A DNA stretch of 63,050 bases from Flavobacterium azizsancarii (GCF_027980145.1 NZ_JAMZNK010000033.1:1-63050), one strand, 5' to 3'; numbered from the stretch's first letter, positions 41,758-51,067 are shown. Notes: generated by a model not told the origin, from the letters alone. Translations and numbers: made by a program.

Positions 41758-44028
41758 ATGAAAATACAATCCTTAAAAGCCTTATTAACCATGGCTTTGT
41801 TTGTTGGGATTTCTTCTGTTTGGGCACAACAAACGCCTCCGACAACAGCAGTAAATCCTGTTAATAATTACAATTATCATGATGCCTTTGGACCACATTT
41901 TTATACAAAAAATGGAACTCCAACCCGTTCTGCAAGTGGACAGCCCGGAGTTGAATACTGGCAAAACAGGGCTGATTATCAGATAACGGCAAGATTGAAC
42001 GCGATCACAAATGAAATTATTGGTACGGATGAAATTACCTATACTAATAATAGTCCTGATAAAATGTCGTTTGTTTGGTTGAATTTAGATCAAAATTTAT
42101 TCAAGGAAGATTCAAGAGGAAACGCAGTTGTGCCTTTAACGGGTAGCCGTAACGGTGCTCAAGGACAGCTTTTTGATGGTGGAAATAAAATAAAATCAGT
42201 TAAAGTAATTTCTGTTGGTAAGAAAAAAACTGAAGTTGAGGCAAAATATGTAATTACAGACACCAGAATGCAAATATTTCTTCCGGAAGAATTGGCATCA
42301 AAAGGAGCTGCTGTTAAAATTAAAATAGAATTTGCATTCACGGCGCCTTTTGAAGGATCAGACAGAATGGGAGTTTTAGAAACTAAAAATGGTAAAATTT
42401 TCACGATTGCGCAATGGTATCCTCGTATGTGTGTGTATGATGATGTAAGAGGCTGGAATACACATCCGTATTTAGGTGCTTCTGAGTTTTATCTGGAGTA
42501 CGGTAATTTTGATGTAAAACTTACTGTACCTGCTAATCATTATGTAGTAGGGTCAGGTGAATTACTAAATGGTGCAGAAGTATTGCCTGCAGATGTATTT
42601 AAGCGTTATAAAGAAGCTTCATTAAGCGATAAAACAGTTATGATTCGTTCTGCTGAAGAAGTTGCTGCAACTGCAAATACAAATGCTTCCGGCGAGAAAA
42701 CGTGGCATTATCAGATAAAAAATGCACGTGATTTTTCGTGGGCGTCGTCACCGGCTTTTATCTTAGACGGAGCAAAAATTAATTTGCCAAGTGGTAAAAA
42801 AGCATTGGCTTTATCTGCTTATCCGGTAGAAAGTGCCGGACAAGGTGCTTACGGGCGTTCTACTGAATATGTAAAAGCAGCTATAGAACATTATTCTAAA
42901 ACATGGTTCGAATATCCTTATCCGGCCGCTACAAACGTTGCAGGAAATGAAGGCGGAATGGAATATCCGGGAATTGTTTTTTGTGGATGGGAATCTAAAG
43001 GACAGGATTTATGGGGAGTTACGGATCATGAATTTGGACATATCTGGTTTCCTATGATTGTAGGATCAAACGAAAGATTGTTTGGATGGATGGATGAAGG
43101 TTTTAATACTTTTATTAATTCACTAAGTACAGCCGCATTTAATAAAGGAGAATATGTAGAAGCGCCAACAGATTTACATAAAGGAGCTGAGTCATTTACA
43201 AGAACTGATTTAGAAACCGTAATGAGTTCTCCTGATAACATGAAAGAAGCAAATATTGGTATGTTGTGTTATTTTAAGCCAAGTTCAGCTTTGATTATTT
43301 TAAGGGAACAAGTATTAGGAAAAGAGCGTTTTGATACTGCTTTCCGTACCTATATTGAGCGTTGGGCTTATAAACATCCGCAGCCGGATGATTTTTTCAG
43401 ATCAATGGAAAATGTTGCGGGTGAAGATTTAAGCTGGTTCTGGAGAAGCTGGTTCGTAAACAACTGGCGTTTTGATCAAGGGATTAATTCAATTAAGTAT
43501 GTAAAAAATGACCCGTCAAAAGGAGTTGTAATTACAGTTGAAAATTTCGATAAAATGCCAATGCCAATTGTTGTGGATATTAAAACAAAAAGTGGAAAAG
43601 TTACAAGAGTAAACCTTCCTGTAGAAGTTTGGCAGCGTAATACCGTATGGTCTTTTAAACATAATTCTACTGAAGAGATAGAGAGTGTTACTCTTGATCC
43701 TGATCATGTTTTTCCGGATAATAACGAAGCAAACAATGTTTGGACAGCGGGAAACGGTAAAATAGAAAAAGATATAATTTTAGACGGTTATTTAGGAAAT
43801 TACTCTACTTCAAGAGCGCCTTTAAAGATCGATTTTACAGAAAAGAACAGTACGTTGAATGTTGAAATTACAAACTTCCCTAAGTTTACTGTAAGCCCTG
43901 TAGAAAACGAAAAAGATACTTTTCAGTCTAAAAGCGCAGGATTGAAATTTAAATTTAATGAAGCTAAAACAGGTTTTGACATGATTATTTTAGGTAACGG
44001 CGAAACAATTCCTTTTACTAAAAAATAA
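41758..44028 (+). CDS. M1 family metallopeptidase
   Basis: The 756-residue protein has a signal peptide (cleaved after VWAQQ) and an M1 aminopeptidase core. It has a GxMEN-like GGMEYPG segment near residue 400, the zinc-binding HEFGH near residue 424, and the downstream glutamate in GWMDEGFNTF near residue 445. It has no T9SS sorting domain, so it is probably periplasmic or outer-membrane-associated. The frame is open to 41734, but the ATG at 41758 begins the signal peptide. A terminator follows. Confidence 0.92.
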   Translation: MKIQSLKALLTMALFVGISSVWAQQTPPTTAVNPVNNYNYHDAFGPHFYTKNGTPTRSASGQPGVEYWQNRADYQITARLNAITNEIIGTDEITYTNNSPDKMSFVWLNLDQNLFKEDSRGNAVVPLTGSRNGAQGQLFDGGNKIKSVKVISVGKKKTEVEAKYVITDTRMQIFLPEELASKGAAVKIKIEFAFTAPFEGSDRMGVLETKNGKIFTIAQWYPRMCVYDDVRGWNTHPYLGASEFYLEYGNFDVKLTVPANHYVVGSGELLNGAEVLPADVFKRYKEASLSDKTVMIRSAEEVAATANTNASGEKTWHYQIKNARDFSWASSPAFILDGAKINLPSGKKALALSAYPVESAGQGAYGRSTEYVKAAIEHYSKTWFEYPYPAATNVAGNEGGMEYPGIVFCGWESKGQDLWGVTDHEFGHIWFPMIVGSNERLFGWMDEGFNTFINSLSTAAFNKGEYVEAPTDLHKGAESFTRTDLETVMSSPDNMKEANIGMLCYFKPSSALIILREQVLGKERFDTAFRTYIERWAYKHPQPDDFFRSMENVAGEDLSWFWRSWFVNNWRFDQGINSIKYVKNDPSKGVVITVENFDKMPMPIVVDIKTKSGKVTRVNLPVEVWQRNTVWSFKHNSTEEIESVTLDPDHVFPDNNEANNVWTAGNGKIEKDIILDGYLGNYSTSRAPLKIDFTEKNSTLNVEITNFPKFTVSPVENEKDTFQSKSAGLKFKFNEAKTGFDMIILGNGETIPFTKK

Positions 44029-44049
44029 AAGTATAATAATAAAGTTTTT

Positions 44050-44089
44050 AAAACCCGATAGTTGTTAATCACTATCGGGTTTTCTTTTG
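44050..44089 (+). terminator. Intrinsic terminator after the M1 peptidase
   Basis: AAAACCCGATAGT pairs with ACTATCGGGTTTT around 8 bases and continues into a T-rich tail. Confidence 0.93.
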
Positions 44090-44225
44090 GTTTGGCTTTT
44101 GAGTTTCAGGTTTCAAGTTTCAGGTTTATCAAATTTAGAAAAACTCAGAACCTTAGCCCTTTAGAATCTTAGCGCCTTGAAAATCTAACTTTTCATTAAA
44201 AAAATGTTAGAATTTTAATTTTTTG
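44090..44225. other. Gene-free, repeat-bearing spacer before the arginine leader
   Basis: The 554-bp gap between the peptidase and the arginine cluster starts with a terminator. Short dispersed direct repeats follow (TTTCAGGTTTCAAG-type at 44103-44128 and CAGAACCTTAG-type at 44147-44180), also found in other gaps of the arginine cluster. The rest of the gap is the leader described separately. I see no convincing gene. Confidence 0.6.
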
Positions 44226-44255
44226 TTTTGGAAATAAAAAAATAGTGTACTTTTG
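44226..44255 (+). promoter_or_regulatory. Promoter of the arginine/proline cluster
   Basis: TTTTG (44226-44230) and TACTTTTG (44248-44255) are separated by 17 bp, an excellent Bacteroidota match. Transcription should start near 44260, giving a leader of about 320 nt before the first gene. Confidence 0.75.
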
Positions 44256-44260
44256 CATCG

Positions 44261-44426
44261 ATGAATAAAATAAGTTTACATATAACTTCTTTGTCACGGA
44301 CAAACTCACCTGTAACTTCTCCCGAAGTACGGATACTATCTCTATAGTATTCACAGAGTTTTTCGCCGCGTATTTATTTATATTCATTTTTCATTTTGAA
44401 ATCACACAATTTGTCCATTGGACAAA
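44261..44426 (+). promoter_or_regulatory. Structured leader of the arginine cluster with a possible 28-residue leader ORF
   Basis: Four hairpins can be drawn: 44290-44304 (TTTGTC/GACAAA), 44315-44328 (ACTTC/GAAGT), 44333-44350 (ATACTAT/ATAGTAT) and 44410-44426 (TTTGTCC/GGACAAA). The left arm of the last hairpin is also complementary to GGACAAA at 44298-44304 in the first, so alternative folding is possible. The leader also has an ORF (44261-44347; MNKISLHITSLSRT...) starting at or next to the predicted transcription start, with two Arg codons, both the rare-looking CGG. Control by arginine, through translation or a riboswitch-like RNA, is an inference; there is no obvious terminator after the hairpins. 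Confidence 0.5.
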
Positions 44427-44582
44427 CATATCCTAAAAGTATATATAGTATTTTGAATTTTTTAAATCAAGTTTTTGATTTTGAGAAGGTTATTTCTATT
44501 ATGTCTATTTTTGTTGGATTGATTTCAGGATTTCAAACTAAACAATACGTTTTAATTTTTAACTCTAACTTCAACTATTGAA

Positions 44583-45224
44583 ATGAAAATCTCTATTGTT
44601 GTTACTCAGGAAGAACACTTCAAATTCGCACAGGAAATTTGCGATACGATAGAATCATCTGCCTTGCTAAGAGGTACAGGGATTGCTAAAAGAACTCCTG
44701 AATACATTCAGAAAAAAATGTCGAACGGTGATGCGATGATTGCTTTGGCAGATGGAAAATTTGCAGGTTTTTGTTATATCGAAAGTTGGCAGCACGGAAA
44801 ATTCGTGGCACATTCCGGTTTAATTGTACATCCGGATTACAGAAGTTTGGGTTTGGCAAAAAAGATCAAATCAAAAGTTTTTGATTATTCCCTAAAAAGA
44901 TACCCTGATGCTAAGATATTTGGTATTACAACCGGTTTGGCTGTAATGAAAATCAACTCTGATTTAGGATATAAACCAGTACCATTTTCTGAACTTACAA
45001 CAGATCCAAGTTTTTGGTCAGGCTGTAAAACCTGTACGAATTACGAAATTCTAAAAAGCAAAGAAAACAAAATGTGTCTTTGTACCGGAATGTTGTATGA
45101 CCCAAAAGAAAAACAAAAAGATCCGCCAAGACATCCTTTTAACGAAGCTGTTTTAAGCAGATTAAAAAAAATAAAACAAGCTTTATTCTTAAGTAAAATA
45201 TTGTCTTTCGGCTTTTTATCTTAA
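44583..45224 (+). CDS. GNAT family N-acetyltransferase of the arginine cluster
   Basis: The 213-residue protein has a GNAT fold (GDAMIALADGKFAGFCYIESW, then HSGLIVHPDYRSLGLAKKIKSKV near residue 80) and a Cys-rich segment near residues 140-165 (SGCKTCTNYEILKSKENKMCLC). As the first gene of the arginine cluster it is the best candidate for the enzyme that N-acylates glutamate in place of ArgA/ArgJ, neither of which is present in this cluster. This assignment is from context, not from tested activity. Confidence 0.85.
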   Translation: MKISIVVTQEEHFKFAQEICDTIESSALLRGTGIAKRTPEYIQKKMSNGDAMIALADGKFAGFCYIESWQHGKFVAHSGLIVHPDYRSLGLAKKIKSKVFDYSLKRYPDAKIFGITTGLAVMKINSDLGYKPVPFSELTTDPSFWSGCKTCTNYEILKSKENKMCLCTGMLYDPKEKQKDPPRHPFNEAVLSRLKKIKQALFLSKILSFGFLS

Positions 45225-45290
45225 GAATTTAAATCAAAAAAGAAATCTCAAACTTGCTATATACGAAAGTATTAGCCTAAATTATAAAAA

Positions 45291-46484
45291 ATGAAAAAAG
45301 TTGTATTAGCTTATAGTGGAGGATTAGATACCTCGTATTGTTTGAAATATTTAAAAAATGAAAAAGGATACGAAGTCCACACCGTACTTGTAGATACAGG
45401 AGGATTTGATGCAGAAGAATTATCTGCTATCGAAAAAAGAGCTTACGAATTAGGGAGTGCACAACACGCTAACCTGACAATCGTAGATAAATATTATGAT
45501 AAAGCGATTAAATATTTGATATTTGGAAACGTATTAAAAAACAATACATATCCATTATCAGTAAGTGCAGAGCGTGTTTTTCAGGCTATTGAAGCCATTA
45601 AATATGCTAAAAAAGTGGGAGCAAGCGCGATCGCACACGGAAGCACAGGTGCAGGAAATGATCAAATTCGTTTTGATTTAATTTTTCAAACCATCGCTCC
45701 GGAAATTGAAATTATTACACCAATTAGAGATCTTAAATTATCAAGACAAGAAGAAGTTGATTATTTGGCTCAAAACGGAGTTCATTATTCTTGGGAAAAA
45801 GCACAATATTCGATCAATAAAGGACTTTGGGGAACAAGCGTAGGAGGAAAAGAAACTTTAACCTCAAGTAAACCATTGCCAAGTGAAGCATATCCTTCGC
45901 AATTGCAAAAAGAAGAAGAAGAGAAAGTTACTTTACATTTTGAACAAGGAGAATTGGTTGGAGTAAATGGTAAAACAGATAAACCATCAAATAATATTGT
46001 AGCTCTTGAAAAACTGGCGAATGCATACGCAATTGGTAGAGATATTCACGTAGGTGATACTATTATTGGAATTAAAGGAAGAGTTGGTTTTGAAGCTGCT
46101 GCGCCATTAATTATTATAAAAGCACACCATTTATTAGAGAAACATACCCTTGGTAAATGGCAACAATACTGGAAAGAACAATTAGGAAACTGGTACGGAA
46201 TGTTGTTTCATGAAGGCCAGTTTTTAGATCCTGTAATGAGAAATATTGAAACATTTTTGCAAGACACACAAAAAACTGTGAATGGTGTTGTAACCGTTTC
46301 GCTAAAACCATATCATTTTTCGCTTGACGGAATTGAATCTGATAATGATTTGATGAATACAGGTTTTGGTCAATACGGAGAAATGAACAATGCCTGGACA
46401 TCAGACGATGCAAAAGGATTTATTAAGATTCTAGGAAATGCCCAAAACATATTTTCATCTGTAAACCACTTAGATCATGATTAA
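45291..46484 (+). CDS. argG: Argininosuccinate synthase
   Basis: ArgG joins citrulline and aspartate using ATP. The 397-residue protein has the P-loop-type AYSGGLDTSYCL (residues 6-17), the AHGSTGAGNDQIRF segment near residue 114 and EAYPSQLQKEEEEKV near 200. The Bacteroidota pathway makes citrulline by deacylating N-acyl-citrulline before this step. It overlaps argC by 8 bp. Confidence 0.96.
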   Translation: MKKVVLAYSGGLDTSYCLKYLKNEKGYEVHTVLVDTGGFDAEELSAIEKRAYELGSAQHANLTIVDKYYDKAIKYLIFGNVLKNNTYPLSVSAERVFQAIEAIKYAKKVGASAIAHGSTGAGNDQIRFDLIFQTIAPEIEIITPIRDLKLSRQEEVDYLAQNGVHYSWEKAQYSINKGLWGTSVGGKETLTSSKPLPSEAYPSQLQKEEEEKVTLHFEQGELVGVNGKTDKPSNNIVALEKLANAYAIGRDIHVGDTIIGIKGRVGFEAAAPLIIIKAHHLLEKHTLGKWQQYWKEQLGNWYGMLFHEGQFLDPVMRNIETFLQDTQKTVNGVVTVSLKPYHFSLDGIESDNDLMNTGFGQYGEMNNAWTSDDAKGFIKILGNAQNIFSSVNHLDHD

Positions 46485-47454
46485 TATCGGAATAATTGGT
46501 GGTTCAGGCTATACAGCCGGAGAACTTATCAGAATTTTAATGTATCATCCCAATGTAAACATCGATTTTGTTTACAGTACAACCAATGCAGGTAAACCAC
46601 TTTCTGTGGCGCACCACGATTTGATGGGAGATATCGAAATGAACTTTACTGATGTGGTGAATCCGAATGTAAATGTTGTGTTTTTATGTCTTGGTCACGG
46701 AAAATCTATTTCGTTTCTTGAAGAAAATAAATTCGCAAGCCATACTAAAATCATCGATTTAGGAAACGATTTCAGATTGACAAAAGACGCTGTTTTCGAA
46801 GGAAAAGAATTTGTTTACGGATTACCGGAATTGAATAAAGCTGAAATTAAAAAAGCAAATTTTATTGCAAATCCAGGTTGTTTTGCAACTGCGATTCAAT
46901 TGGCTTTATTGCCATTAGCAAAAAACAATCTGCTTAAAAATGATGTTCATATTAATGCAACAACCGGAAGCACCGGTGCGGGCGTAAGTCTTGCTGAAAC
47001 TTCTCACTTTAGTTGGAGAAACAATAATATGTCTCATTATAAAGCTTTTGAACACCAGCATTTGGGAGAAATCAACCAAAGCGTGAATCAATTGCAAGCT
47101 GATTATTCAGATGAATTAATTTTTGTTCCGAATAGAGGCGATTTTACAAGAGGAATTTTTGCGACTTTATATACAGATTCTGACGAAAGCCTGGAAGATT
47201 TAGTGACCAAATACAAAGATTTCTATAAAAATGAACCTTTTGTAACTGTTACAACGACAAATATCAATATGAAACAAGTCGTTCAAACCAACAAATGTAT
47301 CATTAGTTTATTGAAAAAAGGAAACCGGATTTTAATCACGTCAATCATTGACAACTTAACCAAAGGTGCTTCAGGACAAGCGATTCAAAACATGAATTTA
47401 ATGTTCGGGTTAGAAGAAACCACCGGTTTACATTTGAAACCAAGCGGATTTTAG
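46477..47454 (+). CDS. argC: N-acetyl-gamma-glutamyl-phosphate reductase
   Basis: ArgC reduces N-acyl-glutamyl phosphate to the semialdehyde. The 325-residue protein has the NADP-binding GIIGGSGYTAGEL (residues 5-17), the catalytic Cys in NPGCFATAIQL near residue 133, and HYKAFEHQHLGEI near 188. It overlaps argG by 8 bp. In this pathway the acyl group may be acetyl or succinyl. Confidence 0.95.
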   Translation: MINIGIIGGSGYTAGELIRILMYHPNVNIDFVYSTTNAGKPLSVAHHDLMGDIEMNFTDVVNPNVNVVFLCLGHGKSISFLEENKFASHTKIIDLGNDFRLTKDAVFEGKEFVYGLPELNKAEIKKANFIANPGCFATAIQLALLPLAKNNLLKNDVHINATTGSTGAGVSLAETSHFSWRNNNMSHYKAFEHQHLGEINQSVNQLQADYSDELIFVPNRGDFTRGIFATLYTDSDESLEDLVTKYKDFYKNEPFVTVTTTNINMKQVVQTNKCIISLLKKGNRILITSIIDNLTKGASGQAIQNMNLMFGLEETTGLHLKPSGF

Positions 47455-47463
47455 AAAAAATTT

Positions 47464-47581
47464 GTTTCAGGTTTAAAGTTTCAAGTTCTGTAAGGACTTG
47501 ACATATAAATACTGAAGCTTAATCTAGTTTCAAGTTCCAGTTTCACGTTCTACAAACAACTTGAAACTTTAAACATGAAAC
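47464..47581. repeat. Intergenic inverted repeat between argC and argD
   Basis: Arms of 22 bp (47464-47485 and 47560-47581) are inverted copies with one mismatch, with cores TTTAAAGTTTCAAG and CTTGAAACTTTAAA. The inner region repeats the same words. It belongs to the TTTCAAG family also seen at 44103-44128. Confidence 0.7.
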
Positions 47582-47600
47582 AAAATAAACAAAAGACAAA

Positions 47601-48740
47601 ATGAATTTATTCAACGTATACCCACTTTATGATATCACACCTGTAAAAGCACTAGACTGCACAATTACAGATATTAACGGAGTAGAATATTTAGACTTAT
47701 ATAGCGGACATGGTGTAATCTCGATTGGCCATACACAACCTGATTATGTGGCGAAATTGAAAAATCAATTGGATCATTTAGGATTTTATTCTAATGCAAT
47801 TCAGAACCCTTTGCAGGTAGAATTAGCTCAGAAATTAGGGAAACTTTCAGGATTAGAAGATTACGAATTATTTTTATGCAGTTCAGGAGCTGAAGCAAAC
47901 GAAAATGCTTTGAAATTAGCCTCTTTCCATAACGGGAAATCAAGAGTTATAGCTTTTCATAATTCTTTTCACGGAAGAACTTCTGCAGCTGTTGCCGTTA
48001 CAGACAATAAGAAAATCGTAGCGCCAATTAATGCACAGCAAGTAGTTACTTTTTTACCGCTGAACCAAATCGAATTAGTTGAAGCTGAATTGGCTAAAGG
48101 AGATGTTTCTGCAGTAATTATCGAAGGAATTCAGGGAGTTGGAGGTTTAGATGAAGGAACAACAGAATTTTTTCAGGCATTGGAAAAAGCATGTAAAAAA
48201 CACAATGTTGTTTTGATTTTAGATGAAGTACAATCAGGATATGGAAGAAGCGGAAAGTTTTTCGCGTTTCAACATCACGGGATCAACGCTGATATTATTT
48301 CAGTTGCAAAAGGAATGGGGAACGGTTTTCCGGTTGGAGCCATTTTAATTTCGCCAAAATTTGAAGCAAGTTTCGGATTATTAGGAACTACTTTCGGCGG
48401 AAGCCATTTATCATGTGCTGCAGGAATTGCAGTTCTGGATGTAATGGAGAAATTGAACTTACAAGATAATGTAAACGAAGTTTCGGCCTATTTCTCAGAG
48501 CAAATAAAGCAAGTTCCGGGAATCAAACAAGTAAAAGGAAAAGGTTTAATGCTTGGTATTGAATTTGATTTTGATGTTGCAGCTTTAAGAAAAAAACTAA
48601 TCATCGAAAAACATATTTTTACAGGAAGTGCCAATAACAAAAATCTAATTAGAATTTTGCCACCACTTACAGTAAAAAAAGCTGATATCGATACATTTAT
48701 TGTAGCTTTAAAAGAAAGTTTAGAAGAGCTTCAGAATTAG
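47601..48740 (+). CDS. argD: N-acyl-ornithine aminotransferase (ArgD-type)
   Basis: The 379-residue class III PLP aminotransferase has SGHGVISIGHTQPDYV near residue 37, the FHNSFHGRTSAA motif near 125, DEVQSGYGRSGKFF near 210 and the PLP Lys in ISVAKGMGNGFPVGA near residue 236. In this context it converts N-acyl-glutamate semialdehyde to N-acyl-ornithine. Given proA and proB nearby, it could also handle other ornithine-type substrates. Confidence 0.92.
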   Translation: MNLFNVYPLYDITPVKALDCTITDINGVEYLDLYSGHGVISIGHTQPDYVAKLKNQLDHLGFYSNAIQNPLQVELAQKLGKLSGLEDYELFLCSSGAEANENALKLASFHNGKSRVIAFHNSFHGRTSAAVAVTDNKKIVAPINAQQVVTFLPLNQIELVEAELAKGDVSAVIIEGIQGVGGLDEGTTEFFQALEKACKKHNVVLILDEVQSGYGRSGKFFAFQHHGINADIISVAKGMGNGFPVGAILISPKFEASFGLLGTTFGGSHLSCAAGIAVLDVMEKLNLQDNVNEVSAYFSEQIKQVPGIKQVKGKGLMLGIEFDFDVAALRKKLIIEKHIFTGSANNKNLIRILPPLTVKKADIDTFIVALKESLEELQN

Positions 48741-48750
48741 ATTTCAATAT

Positions 48751-48777
48751 CCTAACAGGTTTTCAAAACCTGTTAGG
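48751..48777. repeat. Perfect 13-bp-arm palindrome between argD and proA
   Basis: CCTAACAGGTTTT and its exact complement flank a single C. It lies 10 bp after argD and could act as a hairpin in the transcript. The same unit type is widespread in flavobacterial intergenic DNA, to my knowledge. Confidence 0.75.
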
Positions 48778-48831
48778 TATATATAAGTTTCAATCAAAAA
48801 GAAGCAACCAAAAAACAACCAACTATAAATT

Positions 48832-50025
48832 ATGAATCCATTATCAATAGAAAAACGCAATCTGGTTTTGCACTCCATGGCAAAACTGGTAGAGCAGGAG
48901 CGGAGCCAAATTATTCTTACCAATCAAGAGGATTTGCTAGCCTATGATGGCTCAGATTTAGCGATGGAAGAACGCCTGAAAGTAGATGATAAAAAAGTCG
49001 ACGAGATGATTTTATCGTTAAAACAATTGGCTTCTCAGGAAGATCCTGTTGGAGTTGAGCGTTTTCATTTTGTTCATGATAACGGAATAAAAGTCATTAA
49101 TAAAACGGCAGCTTTTGGTACAATTTTAATTATCTATGAATCTCGTCCAGACGTTACAATCGAAGCGGGAGGAATTGCCTTTAAATCCGGAAATAAGATT
49201 TTATTAAAGGGAGGAAAAGAGTCTTTGAGATCCAATTTAAAGATTGTTGATTTATGGCACGAGGCTTTACAGGAAAATGCAGTTTCGAAAGACTGGGTAG
49301 AGTATTTGAATTATACCCGTGCAGAAACGCAGGCTTTTTTAGAAAAACCAACTCAAAAAGTAGATTTAATTGTTCCAAGAGGAGGAGAAAAATTAATTGA
49401 GTTTGTCAAACAACACGCGACTTGCCCGGTAATTGTAAGCGGACGCGGAAATAATTTTGTTTACGTTCATAAAGATGCTGATACAGACTTGGCTTTAAAA
49501 GTAATTTTGAACGCGAAAACATCTAAAATCTCAGCTTGTAATGCAGTTGATAAAGTTTTAATAGATTCTAAATTACCAAATTTTGAAGGTTTTACAGCAA
49601 TTTTAATCGAAGAATTAAAAGAGTATAATGTAGAAGTAATTGTTGATGAATCTCTGAAAAACTTTGAAGATACAGAAACACTTCAAAGCGAAGATATCTG
49701 GTACGAAGAATTTTTGGATTATAAAATTGTAATTGGAACAATTGATTCTGACGAATATGCAATTGATAAAATCAACAAATATTGCGGAGGACATTCAGCG
49801 GTAATAATTACCAGAGACGACAAAGCAGCACAGAAATTTATGGATGCTGTTGATACTGCTGCCGTTTATCAAAATGCATCGACACGTTTTACCGATGGAG
49901 GACAATTTGGTCTGGGCGGAGAATTAGCAATAAGCACCGATAAATTACATCAACGCGGACCAATTGGTTTACAGCATCTTGTAACAAACAAATGGTATGT
50001 TTACGGAGATGGGCAAATTAGGTGA
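48832..50025 (+). CDS. proA: Glutamate-5-semialdehyde dehydrogenase
   Basis: ProA reduces gamma-glutamyl phosphate in proline synthesis. The 397-residue protein has the ALDH-fold motifs IIYESRPDVTIEAGG near residue 101, GGKES near 131, and the catalytic Cys in TSKISACNAVDKVLID near residue 238, plus TRFTDGGQFGLGGELAISTDK near 342. It lies within the arginine cluster, next to proB but separated from it by 172 bp. Confidence 0.94.
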   Translation: MNPLSIEKRNLVLHSMAKLVEQERSQIILTNQEDLLAYDGSDLAMEERLKVDDKKVDEMILSLKQLASQEDPVGVERFHFVHDNGIKVINKTAAFGTILIIYESRPDVTIEAGGIAFKSGNKILLKGGKESLRSNLKIVDLWHEALQENAVSKDWVEYLNYTRAETQAFLEKPTQKVDLIVPRGGEKLIEFVKQHATCPVIVSGRGNNFVYVHKDADTDLALKVILNAKTSKISACNAVDKVLIDSKLPNFEGFTAILIEELKEYNVEVIVDESLKNFEDTETLQSEDIWYEEFLDYKIVIGTIDSDEYAIDKINKYCGGHSAVIITRDDKAAQKFMDAVDTAAVYQNASTRFTDGGQFGLGGELAISTDKLHQRGPIGLQHLVTNKWYVYGDGQIR

Positions 50026-50197
50026 TTTTAGAGTTCAGATTATAGATTTACGATTTCTGATTTCTGATTATTGGAATTTAAATTTTGGAATTTATTAAAG
50101 ACAAAGCTTTGCGAACTTTAGAGTTTGTAAACACAAACAATATAAAAAAACCTTGCGCACTTTGCGGTTAAAAAAACATCGGGGTTAAAATAACAAC

Positions 50198-50959
50198 ATG
50201 GGAAAAAAGCGGATTTTATTAAAAATAGGAAGTAATACCTTAACCAAAGAAACCAATCATATTTCGCGGGGAAAGATCGAGGATATTGGTATGCAGATCG
50301 CCGCTCTCAACAAAGATTACGAGTTTGTAATCGTGAGTTCAGGAGCAATCGCAGCCGCCAAGCAATTTGTGAAACTTGAAAGTAAAGGCAAAGAAATTGC
50401 GTTAAAACAAGCTTTGGCTTCGATTGGACAACCACATTTAATGAGGATCTTCCATGAAAACTTCAGCGACTTAGGCCTGTTGACTTCTCAATGTCTGCTT
50501 TCATATTCAGATTTTGAAAAAGATCAGTCGAAAGTAAATATTGTCAATACGATTAATGTGTTGGTTGAGAACAATTACATTCCGATTATAAATGAAAATG
50601 ATACCGTTGCCACAGATGAGATTCGGTTTGGGGATAATGATAAATTAGCGGCTTTAACAGCAGTGCTGCTAAAAGTTGATATTCTGATTATTGCGACCAA
50701 TACAAACGGAATTTATACCAAAGATTCTTTCAATGATGAATACCCTGAAACGATTAGAGTAGTAAATGATCTAAAAGTATTAGAAAAAGAAATTGGAGAT
50801 TCAAAATCATCACACGGAACAGGCGGAATGCAGTCGAAAATAGAAGCTGCCGGAATTGCAAAAGCAGCCAACATCGAAACCTGGATTGTCAACGGATTAA
50901 ATGATAATTTTATTTTAAAAGCATTGCAAAATGAAATTGCGTTTACAAAAATAGTCTGA
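50198..50959 (+). CDS. proB: Glutamate 5-kinase without PUA domain
   Basis: ProB phosphorylates glutamate, starting proline synthesis. The 253-residue protein covers only the amino-acid-kinase domain: LLKIGSNTLTKE near residue 8, VSSGAIAAAK near 47, NENDTVATDEIRFGDND near 133 and GTGGMQSKIEAA near 206. The C-terminal PUA domain of the approximately 370-residue E. coli enzyme is absent, which may change feedback inhibition by proline. The kinase motifs are intact. Confidence 0.93.
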   Translation: MGKKRILLKIGSNTLTKETNHISRGKIEDIGMQIAALNKDYEFVIVSSGAIAAAKQFVKLESKGKEIALKQALASIGQPHLMRIFHENFSDLGLLTSQCLLSYSDFEKDQSKVNIVNTINVLVENNYIPIINENDTVATDEIRFGDNDKLAALTAVLLKVDILIIATNTNGIYTKDSFNDEYPETIRVVNDLKVLEKEIGDSKSSHGTGGMQSKIEAAGIAKAANIETWIVNGLNDNFILKALQNEIAFTKIV

Positions 50960-50963
50960 TTAT

Positions 50964-51012
50964 GACGCGGATGAGGCGGATTCGCTTTGCGAAAACGCGG
51001 ATAAAAACGGAT
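50964..51012 (+). repeat. Left inverted repeat flanking the GxxExxY gene
   Basis: About 49 bp beginning GACGCGGAT, with the core GATTCGCTTTGCGAA and then ACGCGGATAAAAAC. Its reverse complement recurs, with some changes, at 51472-51519. Confidence 0.8.
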
Positions 51013-51067
51013 TTTTATATTTGTGCTTGATTAATATGTAGTGTATTTCATTCAAATTTTTGAAATT

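Noticed and set aside
44410..44426. The TTTGTCC...GGACAAA hairpin as an arginine-repressor operator
   Set aside because: It does not resemble an ArgR box, and it lies about 165 bp after the predicted transcription start. An RNA element fits better, so it is reported as part of the leader only.
44396..44581. A 61-codon frame in the arginine leader
   Set aside because: It uses a TTG start, has biased composition (Phe/Ile/Ser) and overlaps predicted RNA structure. I see no conserved motif.
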